Made by a program: the position numbers and the translations under genes. Below, one piece after another: positions 52,775 through 61,528 of a stretch of DNA of 64,000 bases. A model generated the notes under the pieces. It saw only the letters and a program-made list of their open reading frames with translations. It was not told the DNA's origin and made no database searches. The stretch comes from [Mycobacterium] zoologicum (GTDB lineage: Bacteria; Actinomycetota; Actinomycetes; Mycobacteriales; Mycobacteriaceae): assembly GCF_020172665.1 (NCBI RefSeq), contig NZ_CP083985.1, forward strand, positions 279,846 to 343,845. Reading direction: 5' to 3'. Numbering within the stretch: the stretch's first letter is position 1; each line of letters opens with the position of its first letter.

Positions 52775-52790
52775 CTGTTCACCTGAACAG
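52775..52790. promoter_or_regulatory. Palindrome between the PE-PPE hydrolase and TetR genes
   Basis: CTGTTCA and TGAACAG are perfect 7-base arms with a 2-base spacer, between divergent start codons at 52738 and 52836. A likely operator of the TetR protein at 52836, controlling itself and the hydrolase. Confidence 0.6.
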
Positions 52791-52835
52791 TCAGATTAGC
52801 TGTGACGAAGCTGTCATTGCAATAGGGGAATCCAT

Positions 52836-53438
52836 ATGACGAGCGCCTCGCGGGCCGAACAGCGCGCCGCCACGCGGCAAGCCCTGGTGGGCGCGGCGGT
52901 CGAGCAGCTGCGGGCCGAGGGGATTTCCGCGGTGACCACGCGCCGGGTCGCCGGAGCCGCGGACGTCTCGCAGAGCACCGTGATGTACCACTTCCCGACC
53001 CGCGAGGACCTGGTGAATGCGGCGGTCGCCCAGCTCGCGTTCGAACTGGCCGATCAGGCCCGTGTGCACTTTGAGGAGACCTCCGCGGCCGACGCACTGG
53101 ATCTGGGCGGATACCTCGACCTGATCTGGCGTGAGTTCACCACCCCGCAAGCACTGTCGGTCGCGCACCTGTGGGCTGCGTGCTGGACCGACCCGAAGGT
53201 CACCGAGACGGTGAAGTCGCTGGAGCAACACATCTTCGGGCTGGCGGTCGCCGCCGCCGAGGCGCTACCAGCCCCCGCCCCGGGTTTCGATGCGGCGGCC
53301 TACATGGACACCGTGGTGGTGCTGATCCGCGGACTGGTGATCTCGATCCCGGTGTGGGGGCTGGACTTCGTCAATGCCCACTGGGAGGTCAGCAAAGCCA
53401 ATCTGCTGAAGGCGGCGGGATTCGCCGTCGCGCTATAG
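52836..53438 (+). CDS. TetR-family regulator divergent from the PE-PPE hydrolase
   Basis: A 200-residue TetR regulator. Its DNA-binding part is TRQALVGAAVEQLRAEGISAV, then TTRRVAGAADVSQSTVMYHFPTREDL; the effector domain contains several tryptophans (WREF, WAACWTD). ATG 52836 has AGGGGAA upstream. It is absent from the equivalent place in M. tuberculosis. Its end overlaps htdX by six bases on the other strand. The divergent arrangement and shared palindrome point to control of the secreted hydrolase. Confidence 0.88.
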   Translation: MTSASRAEQRAATRQALVGAAVEQLRAEGISAVTTRRVAGAADVSQSTVMYHFPTREDLVNAAVAQLAFELADQARVHFEETSAADALDLGGYLDLIWREFTTPQALSVAHLWAACWTDPKVTETVKSLEQHIFGLAVAAAEALPAPAPGFDAAAYMDTVVVLIRGLVISIPVWGLDFVNAHWEVSKANLLKAAGFAVAL

Positions 53439-54281
53439 CGCCCGCAGTGCCCCGGTCAGATATGGGTAGCCCTTGGCGACGTTGCGCAGCGCCAGGTCCC
53501 AGCCGCCGTCGGCCTTGTCCACGTACAGGCCCGGACTGGCCGGCAGCAGCATCGGCTTGCCGAACCGCACCGAGTACTCCACGGCGTCCGGAAGCGCCCC
53601 CTCGATGTTCGCCAGCACCGCTGCCGCGGAGAACATCCCGTGCGCGATCACGGTCGGGAAACCGAACAGCTTGGCGCCGATCGAACTGGTGTGGATCGGA
53701 TTGTGGTCGCCGCCGGCCGAGGCGTAGCGCCGGATCTGGCCGGGGGTGACGCGCAGCACCGAGTTCGGCGGGCCCAGCTTGGGCTGCTTGGCCGGCTGCG
53801 GCTTGGGCTCATCGGAGAGGCTGGTGCGCTGCTGGTGCAGGAACGTTGTGACCTGGTGCCAGGCCAGGTCGTTGCCGACGCTGATGTCGGTGACGATGTC
53901 GACCAGCAGGCCCTTGCGGTGCTCGCGCAGGTTCTCCGCGTGCGTGGCGATACCGACGGTGTCGGTGACGCTGATCGGCCGGTACTGGGTGATCCGGTTC
54001 TCGGTGTGCACCGAACCCATTGCGGCGAAGGGGAAGTCGAACCCGGTGACCAGCGACATCACGGTCGGGAAGGTCAGCGCGAAGGGATAGGTCAGCGGTA
54101 CTTGGTCACCGAACTGCAGGCCGGTGACGTCGGCGTACTCGGCGACGTGGCCGGGGTCGATCGCCAGCTCCTCGACCCGCAGCGTGCGGTCCGGCAGAGT
54201 TCCGGCGCGCGGGACGAACGGCAACGCCCCGGCTACCGCCCGCAACATGTTCTTCAACCCACTCGGCTGGCTCACCGTCAT
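53433..54281 (-). CDS. htdX: 3-hydroxyacyl-thioester dehydratase HtdX
   Basis: R-specific hydratase/dehydratase with two hotdog domains, 282 residues, corresponding to Rv0241c. The MaoC-type active-site motif is [14 protein letters not shown] (D192, H197) in the second half. It interconverts 3-hydroxyacyl and 2-enoyl thioesters in fatty-acid synthesis or breakdown. ATG 54281 overlaps the end of fabG4 by ATGA; longer frames run through fabG4. FabG4 and HtdX act on consecutive reactions, so the pair forms a functional unit. Confidence 0.94.
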   Translation of the reverse strand: MTVSQPSGLKNMLRAVAGALPFVPRAGTLPDRTLRVEELAIDPGHVAEYADVTGLQFGDQVPLTYPFALTFPTVMSLVTGFDFPFAAMGSVHTENRITQYRPISVTDTVGIATHAENLREHRKGLLVDIVTDISVGNDLAWHQVTTFLHQQRTSLSDEPKPQPAKQPKLGPPNSVLRVTPGQIRRYASAGGDHNPIHTSSIGAKLFGFPTVIAHGMFSAAAVLANIEGALPDAVEYSVRFGKPMLLPASPGLYVDKADGGWDLALRNVAKGYPYLTGALRAL

Positions 54282-55642
54282 GCCCCCAACATGGCCTGGC
54301 CGCAGACCCGAATGGTGTTGCCGGTGACCGCATTCGACGCCGGGCTGGCGAAGTAGCCGATCAGCTCGGCGACGTCCACGGGCTGGCCGCCCTGGAACAG
54401 CGAGTTGAGCCGGCGGCCCACCTCGCGGGTGGCCAGCGGGATGGCTGCGGTCATGTCGGTCTCGATGAATCCGGGGGCCACCGCGTTGATCGTGATGCCC
54501 TTGCCGGCCAGCACCGGAGCCAGGGCCTCGGTCAGGCCGATCATGCCGGCCTTGGTGGCGGCGTAGTTGGTCTGGCCGCGGTTGCCGGCGATCCCGGCCA
54601 TCGACGACAGGCCGATCACCCGGCCGCCCTCGCCGATGCTGCCATTGGCCACCAAGCCCTCGGTAAGACGTTGCGGGGCAAGCAGGTTGACTGCCAGGAC
54701 CGCATTCCACCGGGCGTCGTCCATGTTGGCCAGCAGCTTGTCGCGGGTGATGCCAGCGTTGTTGACCAGCACATCGGCCTTGCCGCCATAGTGCTCTTTG
54801 AGGTGCGCGGTGATCTGCTCGACGGCGTCGTCGGCGGTGACGTCCAGCGCCAGCGCGGTGCCGCCCACCCGGGCGGCCGTGGCCTCCAGCGCCTCGGCGG
54901 CCTGCGGCACGTCGATCGCCACCACCTTGGCGCCGTCGCGGGCGAACACCTCGGCGATGGTGGCGCCGATCCCGCGCGCGGCACCGGTGATGATCGCAAC
55001 CTTGCCGTCCAGCGGGCGGTCCCAGTCGGCGGGGGCGTCGGAGTCGTCGGCGCCGACGTAGAACACCTGACCGTCGACGTAGGCCGAGCGGGCCGACAGG
55101 ATGAACCGCAGGGTCGATTCCAGGCCGGTGGCGCCGGGCTTGGCCTCCGGCGACAGGTACACCAGCTGCACGGTGGCACCGCGCTGCAGCTCCTTGCCCA
55201 GTGACCGGGTGAAGCCCTCCAGCGCGCGCTGGGCGATCCGCTCGTCGACGCTGCCGGTCTGGTCCGGGGTGGTGCCGACGACCACGAGTCGCCCGCAGGC
55301 CCCCACGTTGCGCAGCAGCGGGGTGAAGAACTCATGCAGTTCGGTCAGGCCGGCCGGCGAGGTGATGCCGGTGGCGTCGAAGACCAGCCCGCCGAACCTG
55401 TCGGCCCACCGGCCGCCCAGGTTGTCGCCGACCACCTGGTAGTCCTCGGCTAGGGCGGTGCGCATCGGTTCGGCCACCCGGCCGTTGCCGCCGATCAGCA
55501 GGGGTCCGGCCAGGGCCGGCTCGCCGGCTCGGTAGCGGCGCAGTGTTTCGGCCTGGGGTACGCCGAGTTGCTTGGCCAGGAACGAGCCTGGGGCGGAGTT
55601 GACGATCTGGGACAACAGGTCCGACGGGACTTTGGGGGCCAC
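54278..55642 (-). CDS. fabG4: 3-ketoacyl reductase FabG4 (high molecular weight)
   Basis: NADH-dependent beta-ketoacyl-CoA reductase of 454 residues, same length as Rv0242c. The N-terminal 210 residues form a flavodoxin-like, non-catalytic domain; the C-terminal SDR domain has [16 protein letters not shown] for cofactor, and the triad S347 (LSSMAG), Y360 and K364 (YAATKAG). Reduces 3-ketoacyl-CoA to the 3-hydroxy form. It is divergent from fadA2 with a TTAC-N6-GTAA operator in between. On the minus strand a TAAGTT hexamer overlaps that site. Confidence 0.95.
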   Translation of the reverse strand: MAPKVPSDLLSQIVNSAPGSFLAKQLGVPQAETLRRYRAGEPALAGPLLIGGNGRVAEPMRTALAEDYQVVGDNLGGRWADRFGGLVFDATGITSPAGLTELHEFFTPLLRNVGACGRLVVVGTTPDQTGSVDERIAQRALEGFTRSLGKELQRGATVQLVYLSPEAKPGATGLESTLRFILSARSAYVDGQVFYVGADDSDAPADWDRPLDGKVAIITGAARGIGATIAEVFARDGAKVVAIDVPQAAEALEATAARVGGTALALDVTADDAVEQITAHLKEHYGGKADVLVNNAGITRDKLLANMDDARWNAVLAVNLLAPQRLTEGLVANGSIGEGGRVIGLSSMAGIAGNRGQTNYAATKAGMIGLTEALAPVLAGKGITINAVAPGFIETDMTAAIPLATREVGRRLNSLFQGGQPVDVAELIGYFASPASNAVTGNTIRVCGQAMLGA

Positions 55643-55698
55643 TTAACTGCCTTCCATCTGGGTGCGCGCCTGGTCTAGGCCGCGGTGTCGACAACGAA

Positions 55699-55714
55699 CT
55701 TACTCCAGAGTAAG
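55699..55714. promoter_or_regulatory. TTAC-N6-GTAA operator between fabG4 and fadA2
   Basis: CTTACTC and GAGTAAG form a perfect 7-base inverted repeat with a 2-base spacer, containing TTAC-N6-GTAA. On the minus strand the right half overlaps a TAAGTT -10 for fabG4-htdX. On the plus strand a TAGTAT -10 (55724-55729) for fadA2 lies about 10 bases downstream, so both promoters could be shut by one repressor. Confidence 0.7.
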
Positions 55715-55782
55715 AATACTGGGTAGTATCACCTCGACCGCCCCCGGCAATGCGGGGCGCCTCATCATCAGACGGAGAGATC

Positions 55783-57123
55783 GTGGCATCTGGACCTGCT
55801 GCTAAGCCCACATCCGCCGGCGAGCGTCGCCGCGTCGCCGTCCTCGGCGGCAACCGCATTCCGTTCGCCCGCTCCGACGGCGCCTACGCCAGCGCGTCGA
55901 ACCAGGACATGTTCACCGCCGCCCTCGGCGGCCTGGTCGACCGATTCGGCCTGGCCGGCGAGAAGCTGGACGCCGTGATCGGCGGGGCGGTGCTCAAGCA
56001 CAGCCGGGACTTCAACCTGATCCGCGAGTGTGTGCTCGGCTCGGCCCTGTCGCCCTATACGCAGGCGTTCGACCTCCAGCAGGCCTGTGGCACCGGACTG
56101 CAGGCAGCGATCTGCGCCGCCGACGGTATCGCCGCGGGTCGCTACGAGGTGGCCGCCGCCGGTGGGGTGGACACCACCTCGGATGCTCCCCTGGCGATCG
56201 GCAACGAACTGCGCCGCACGCTGCTCGCGCTGCGCCGGGCCAAGACCAACGTGGCGCGCCTGAAGCTGGTCGGCAAGCTGCCGGCCGCCCTGGGCGTGGA
56301 GATCCCCGCCAACAAGGAAGCCCGCACCGGGCTGTCCATGGGAGAGCACCAGGCGATCACCACCAAGCAGATGGGCATCAAGCGCGTCGACCAGGACGAG
56401 CTGGCCGCGGCCAGCCACCAGAAGATGGCCGCCGCCTATGACCGCGGCTTCTTCGACGACCTGATCACTCCGTTCCAGGGGCTCTACCGCGACGACAATC
56501 TGCGGCCCGGTTCCAGCCCGGAGAAGCTGGCCACCCTGCGGCCGGTGTTCGGCGCGAAGGCCGGCGACGCCACCATGACCGCGGGCAACTCCACCCCGCT
56601 CACCGACGGCGCGTCGGTGGCGCTGCTGGCCAGCGAGGAGTGGGCGGCCGCGCACAAGCTGACCCCGCTGGCCTACTTCGTGGACTCCGAGACCTCGGCG
56701 GTCGACTACGTCAACGGTCCGGACGGGCTGCTGATGGCGCCCACCTACGCCGTGCCGCGGCTGCTGGCCCGCAATGGTCTGACCTTGCAGGACTTCGACT
56801 TCTACGAGATCCACGAGGCGTTCGCCTCCACCGTGCTGTGCCACCTGGCGGCGTGGGAGTCCGAGGAGTACTGCAAGGGACGGCTGGGGCTGGACGGCGC
56901 GCTGGGCGCCATCGACCGGTCCAAGCTCAACGTCAACGGCTCGTCGCTGGCGGCCGGACACCCGTTCGCGGCCACCGGCGGTCGGATCGTGGCGCAGGCC
57001 GCCAAGCAGATCGCCGAGGCCAAAGCCGCTAAGAAGGGCGCCTCGAAGAACAAGCCGGTGCGGGCGCTGATCTCGATCTGCGCCGCCGGCGGTCAGGGCG
57101 TCGCCGCGATCCTGGAGGGATAG
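55783..57123 (+). CDS. fadA2: Acetyl-CoA acyltransferase / 3-ketoacyl-CoA thiolase FadA2
   Basis: Thiolase of 446 residues performing the last step of beta-oxidation. Nucleophile C102 is in LQQACGTGLQ, H344 in YEIHEAFAST, the GHPFAATGGR loop binds substrate, and the second cysteine C433 is in SICAAGGQG. Corresponds to Rv0243. GTG 55783 with GGAGAGA upstream. It is divergent from fabG4-htdX. The insertion of about 40 residues between the two halves (KLPAALGVEIPANKEART) resembles trifunctional-type thiolases. Confidence 0.95.
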   Translation: MASGPAAKPTSAGERRRVAVLGGNRIPFARSDGAYASASNQDMFTAALGGLVDRFGLAGEKLDAVIGGAVLKHSRDFNLIRECVLGSALSPYTQAFDLQQACGTGLQAAICAADGIAAGRYEVAAAGGVDTTSDAPLAIGNELRRTLLALRRAKTNVARLKLVGKLPAALGVEIPANKEARTGLSMGEHQAITTKQMGIKRVDQDELAAASHQKMAAAYDRGFFDDLITPFQGLYRDDNLRPGSSPEKLATLRPVFGAKAGDATMTAGNSTPLTDGASVALLASEEWAAAHKLTPLAYFVDSETSAVDYVNGPDGLLMAPTYAVPRLLARNGLTLQDFDFYEIHEAFASTVLCHLAAWESEEYCKGRLGLDGALGAIDRSKLNVNGSSLAAGHPFAATGGRIVAQAAKQIAEAKAAKKGASKNKPVRALISICAAGGQGVAAILEG

Positions 57124-57152
57124 TCCCGGCCCCGCCGCTGGACTGAGGGGAT

Positions 57153-57863
57153 TCAGCGGCGGGCTCGCGCCGCGCTGATTGCCCGGTCCCACAGCAGCAA
57201 CGCGGTGGCCTTCAACGGTTCCGGCTTGGCCAGGTCCCTGGTGATCAGCGCAGCGGCGGCCGCCTTGGTCTTCGCCGACGCCTTGGACATGTGGCCGGAG
57301 TCGAACGGCGGCTGCGGGTCGTACTCGATCAGCAACTGGATGGCTTCGGCGCGCCCATCGCCGGCGATCTGTGCCGCCAGCCACAGCGCGAGATCGATCC
57401 CGGCGGATACCCCTGCGGCGGTGACGATGTCGTCTTGGCGCACCACGCGTTCATCGCGGACCGGAGTGGCTCCGAAGGCTGTCAGGGCGGTCAATGCCGA
57501 CCAGTGCGAGGTCGCTCGCTTGCCCGCCAGCAGCCCGGCGGCGGCCAGGACCACCGACCCGGTGCACACCGAGGTGGTCCAGGTGGCTGTCTGGTGAGCC
57601 CGGCGCAGCCAGTCCAGTAGGCCGGTGTCCCGGGCGGCCGCCGCGGAGCCCGGCCCGCCGGGCACCAGAATCACGTCGGGGGAAGGTGTTTCGTCGAAGG
57701 AATGGGTGGCGCCGACGATCAGCACCCCCGAGTCGGCGGTGATCGGCCCCGGCTCGTGCCAGACGAACCGCACCCGCGCATCGGGCAGGTTGCGCAGCAC
57801 CTCGTAGGGGCCGATGAAGTCCAGCGCGGTGAAGCCGGGGTAGAGCACGATCGCGATCTGCAT
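57153..57863 (-). CDS. DJ-1/PfpI family protein (isonitrile hydratase-like)
   Basis: A 236-residue protein of the DJ-1/PfpI superfamily. The strand-loop PGFTALDFIGPYEVL, VPGGPGS and the nucleophile elbow TSVCTGSVVLAAAGLLAGKRATSHW match isonitrile hydratase-like enzymes. The cysteine in VCTGS is the likely nucleophile. ATG 57863 is used; the longer frame covers the upstream gene. It follows the GlxA-type regulator after 10 bases and shares the same fold with that regulator's N-terminal domain, so the two may see related ligands. Not in the M. tuberculosis locus. Confidence 0.85.
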   Translation of the reverse strand: MQIAIVLYPGFTALDFIGPYEVLRNLPDARVRFVWHEPGPITADSGVLIVGATHSFDETPSPDVILVPGGPGSAAAARDTGLLDWLRRAHQTATWTTSVCTGSVVLAAAGLLAGKRATSHWSALTALTAFGATPVRDERVVRQDDIVTAAGVSAGIDLALWLAAQIAGDGRAEAIQLLIEYDPQPPFDSGHMSKASAKTKAAAAALITRDLAKPEPLKATALLLWDRAISAARARR

Positions 57864-57873
57864 GAGAGTCCTT

Positions 57874-58842
57874 TCAGGCGAAGGTCTTGCGGTAGTGGTC
57901 GGGGGAGACACCGAGCCGACGAATGAACGTGCGCCGCAGTGTTTCCGCGGTGCCGAAGCCGCAGCGGCCGGCGATGGCGACGACGGTGTCGTCGGTCTCT
58001 TCGAGCTGGCGCCGTGCGGCCTCGGTGCGTACCCGCTCGACGTAGGCACCGGGCGCCAGGCCGACCTCGTCGGTGAAGACCCGGGTGAAGTGCCGTGGGC
58101 TCATCGCGGCCGCGGCGGCAAGATCGGGAATGCGGTGCGCCCCACCGGGTTGGCTCTCGATCAGCTCCTGCACGTCACGGATCGGCCGGCGACGGGCCCG
58201 GGGCAGCCAGACCGGGGCGGCGAACTGGCTCTGCCCGCCCGGACGGCGCAGGTAGAGCACCAGCCAGCGGGCCACGTTCTGTGCCACCTCGGTGCCGTGA
58301 TCGTCCTCGACCAGCGCCAGCGCCAGGTCGATTCCGGAGGTGACGCCCGCCGCGGTCCATACCGCCTGCGAGCTCCGCAGGAAGATCGGCTCCGGATCGA
58401 CTGTGATCGAGGGGAATTCGCGTGCCAGCTGGTCTGCGAAGGCCCAATGGGTGGTGGCGCGGCACCCGTCGAGCAGCCCCGCCGATGCGGCCAGGAAAGC
58501 TCCGGTGCACACGCTGATCACCCGCCGGCTGTGCGCTGCGGCGGTCCGGATCCAGGCCAGCAGCTCCGGGTCGGAGCGGGCCGCGTGGACGCCGGTGCCG
58601 CCGGGCAGCAGCACGGCATCGAAGCCATCGGTGGGGTCGGGCAGCGCGGCGGCCGCCAGGGCCGGGCCGCAGCTGGTGGCGATGGGCCGGCCGTCGGCGC
58701 TGGCCACGGTGATGTCGTAGCCGTCGTCGCCGCGGCCGGCGCCCAACAGCGCCAGCGAGGCCCCGGCGAACACCTCGGAGGGCCCGAACACGTCCAGCGA
58801 CTGGACGCCCGGGTAGCCCAGAATGACGATCTTGCGTCTCAC
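57874..58842 (-). CDS. GlxA-type AraC regulator with DJ-1/PfpI domain
   Basis: A 322-residue regulator. The N-terminal 190 residues are a DJ-1/PfpI domain (LGYPGVQSLDVFGPSEVF, LLPGGTGV, VCTGAFLAASAGLLDGCRATTHWAF) and the C-terminal 110 residues are an AraC double helix-turn-helix (MSPRHFTRVFTDEVG and GFGTAETLRRTFIRRLGVSP). It keeps the elbow cysteine. GTG 58842. It heads a two-gene operon with the DJ-1 enzyme gene and probably activates it. Confidence 0.9.
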   Translation of the reverse strand: MRRKIVILGYPGVQSLDVFGPSEVFAGASLALLGAGRGDDGYDITVASADGRPIATSCGPALAAAALPDPTDGFDAVLLPGGTGVHAARSDPELLAWIRTAAAHSRRVISVCTGAFLAASAGLLDGCRATTHWAFADQLAREFPSITVDPEPIFLRSSQAVWTAAGVTSGIDLALALVEDDHGTEVAQNVARWLVLYLRRPGGQSQFAAPVWLPRARRRPIRDVQELIESQPGGAHRIPDLAAAAAMSPRHFTRVFTDEVGLAPGAYVERVRTEAARRQLEETDDTVVAIAGRCGFGTAETLRRTFIRRLGVSPDHYRKTFA

Positions 58843-58933
58843 CCGATCAGTGTCGACTGCGCGGCATGATGGCGTCTACGTCATACATCCCACGAATCAG
58901 GACAGGCGCCCGGACGGACTCCGGAAAGGCAGC

Positions 58934-58962
58934 AGGCCCCCGGGGGATCTCCCCGAGGGCCT
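58934..58962 (-). terminator. Strong hairpin terminator after fadE5
   Basis: A 12-position stem (11 pairs, one mismatch) with a 5-base loop, very GC-rich, 23 bases beyond the fadE5 stop on its strand and upstream of the GlxA gene. Little U-tract follows. Confidence 0.7.
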
Positions 58963-58984
58963 ACGCGGTCTTGATAGGGCGGGC

Positions 58985-60820
58985 TCAGAAGGCCGCTTCG
59001 TCGAGCTCCATGATCTCGTTGTCGATGCCTTCGAGCACCCCGCGGGTGCTGGTCAGCAGCGGCAGGAAGTTCTTGGTGAAGAACGACGCCACCGCGATCT
59101 TGCCCTCGTAGAAGGCCCGGTCGTCACCCTCGGCGCCGGCGTCGAGCTTCTCCACGGCGACGGCCGCCTGGCGGGCCAGCAGCCAGCCGATGACCAGGTC
59201 ACCGACGCTCATCAGGAAGCGCACCGAACCCAGGCCCACCTTGTAGATGCTGGAGATGTCCTCCTGCGCCGCCATCAGGTAGCCGGTCAGGGTCGCCGCC
59301 ATGGCCTGCACGTCGGCCAGGGCGGTGGCCAGCAGCTCACGCTCGGCCTTGAGCCGGCCGTTACCGGTCTCGTTGGAGATGAAGGACTCGATCTCGCCGG
59401 CGACGTGGGCCAGTGCCTGACCCTTGTCCCGGACGATCTTGCGGAAGAAGAAGTCCTGCGCCTGAATCGCGGTGGTGCCCTCATACAGCGAGTCGATCTT
59501 GGCGTCGCGGATGTACTGCTCGATCGGGTAGTCCTGCAGGAAGCCCGAACCGCCCAGGGTCTGCAGGCTCTCGGTGAGCTTGGCGTAGGCCTGCTCGGAG
59601 CCGACACCCTTGACGATCGGCAGCATCAGGTCGTTGATCCGGACCGCCAGGTCGGCGTCCACGCCGTGCAGCGCCTCGGCGACCGCGGCGTCCTGGTAGC
59701 TGGCGGTGTAGATGTACAGCGCCCGCAGACCCTCGGCGTAAGCCTTCTGGGTCATCAGCGACCGGCGGACGTCCGGGTGGTGGGTGATGGTCACCCGCGG
59801 CGCGGCCTTGTCGGTCATCTGGGTCAGGTCGGCGCCCTGCACGCGCTCCTTGGCGTACTCCAGGGCGTTGAGGTAACCGGTGGACAGCGTGGCGATGGCC
59901 TTGGTGCCCACCATCATCCGGGCCTGCTCGATCACGTCGAACATCTGCGCGATGCCGTTGTGCACCTCGCCGACCAGCCAGCCCTTGGCCGGCACCCCGT
60001 GCTGGCCGAAGGTGAGCTCACAGGTGGCCGAGACCTTCAGGCCCATCTTGTGCTCGACGTTGGTGACGAAGGCGCCGTTGCGCTCGCCGATCTCACCGGT
60101 CTCGAAGTCGAACAGGAACTTCGGCACGAAGAACAGCGACAGGCCCTTGGTGCCCGGCTTGGCGCCCTCGGGGCGGGCCAGCACCAGGTGGAAGATGTTC
60201 TCGAACAGGTCGTCGGAGTCCGCCGAGGTGATGAATCGCTTCACGCCGTCGATGTGCCAGGAGCCGTCGGACTGCTGGACGGCCTTGGTGCGGCCGGCGC
60301 CGACGTCCGAGCCGGCGTCCGGCTCGGTGAGCACCATGGTGGAGCCCCAGCCGCGCTCGGCGGCGATCACGGCCCACTTCTTCTGCTCTTCGGTGGCGAC
60401 GTGGTAGAAGATGTTGGCGAATCCGGCGCCGCCGGCGTACATCCACACCGCCGGGTTGGCGCCCAGGATGTGCTCGTGCAGCGCCCACATCAGCGCCTTG
60501 GGCATGGCCATGCCGCCCAGGGCCTCGTCGATGCCGACCCGGTCCCAGCCGCCTTCGAGACAGGCGCGCACCGACTTCTTGAAGGACTCGGGCAGGGTCA
60601 CCGAGTGGGTGGCCGGATCGAACACCGGCGGGTTGCGGTCACCGTCGACGAACGAGTCAGCAATCGGGCCCTCGGCCAGCCGGACCATCTCGCCGAGCAT
60701 CTCGCGGGCGGTGTCGATGTCGAGGTCGGCGTACTCGCCCTGGCCGAAGACCTTGTCCAGGCCGAACACCTCGAACAGGTTGAATACCTGGTCACGGACA
60801 TTGCTCTTGTAGTGGCTCAC
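58985..60820 (-). CDS. fadE5: Acyl-CoA dehydrogenase FadE5
   Basis: Long-type acyl-CoA dehydrogenase of 611 residues, the same as Rv0244c. Signatures: [37 protein letters not shown] and the catalytic glutamate in [18 protein letters not shown] 60820 was chosen with GAGGAGGAA upstream and the protein beginning [10 protein letters not shown]; the frame continues upstream into the promoter. FadE5 accepts a wide range of acyl-CoAs. A TTAC-N6-GTAA operator lies 50 bases upstream, and fadA2, fabG4 and htdX form the same pathway. A paralogue is at 19897-21726. Confidence 0.96.
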   Translation of the reverse strand: MSHYKSNVRDQVFNLFEVFGLDKVFGQGEYADLDIDTAREMLGEMVRLAEGPIADSFVDGDRNPPVFDPATHSVTLPESFKKSVRACLEGGWDRVGIDEALGGMAMPKALMWALHEHILGANPAVWMYAGGAGFANIFYHVATEEQKKWAVIAAERGWGSTMVLTEPDAGSDVGAGRTKAVQQSDGSWHIDGVKRFITSADSDDLFENIFHLVLARPEGAKPGTKGLSLFFVPKFLFDFETGEIGERNGAFVTNVEHKMGLKVSATCELTFGQHGVPAKGWLVGEVHNGIAQMFDVIEQARMMVGTKAIATLSTGYLNALEYAKERVQGADLTQMTDKAAPRVTITHHPDVRRSLMTQKAYAEGLRALYIYTASYQDAAVAEALHGVDADLAVRINDLMLPIVKGVGSEQAYAKLTESLQTLGGSGFLQDYPIEQYIRDAKIDSLYEGTTAIQAQDFFFRKIVRDKGQALAHVAGEIESFISNETGNGRLKAERELLATALADVQAMAATLTGYLMAAQEDISSIYKVGLGSVRFLMSVGDLVIGWLLARQAAVAVEKLDAGAEGDDRAFYEGKIAVASFFTKNFLPLLTSTRGVLEGIDNEIMELDEAAF

Positions 60821-60868
60821 TACTTCCTCCTCATGGAATGCCACCTGCGGTTGGGTACTCAGGCTTAA

Positions 60869-60884
60869 GTTACCCACCAGTAAC
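60869..60884. promoter_or_regulatory. TTAC-N6-GTAA operator at the fadE5 promoter
   Basis: GTTAC and GTAAC arms with a 6-base centre. Read on the minus strand it is TTAC-TGGTGG-GTAA followed by CTT, so the right half overlaps a TAACTT -10, the same geometry as at 49120 and at fabG4. Confidence 0.65.
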
Positions 60885-60953
60885 GTGCCCTGAAATATAC
60901 TCCCTGGAACCGGCAGCGCAAGCCAGTGTGAGCTACCTGTCATCGACTAATTA

Positions 60954-60967
60954 ACCAACCGGTTGGT
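60954..60967. promoter_or_regulatory. Perfect palindrome upstream of the flavin reductase gene
   Basis: ACCAACCGGTTGGT is a perfect 14-base palindrome in the 216-base region between fadE5 and the flavin reductase gene. Such sites are typical of TetR-family operators. It is about 70 bases before the flavin reductase start and 134 bases before fadE5. No regulator gene adjoins it. Confidence 0.55.
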
Positions 60968-61024
60968 CTCACTCCCGGGGAGGTCCTGATCACGGGCCGT
61001 CCGGCGCCGCTGACCTGCGGCGGG

Positions 61025-61522
<498 letters not shown>

Positions 61523-61528
61523 CCGCAT

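Noticed and set aside
54282..54710. Upstream extension of htdX into fabG4
   Set aside because: The extension is an out-of-frame reading of fabG4; ATG 54281 with ATGA overlap fits the known family length.
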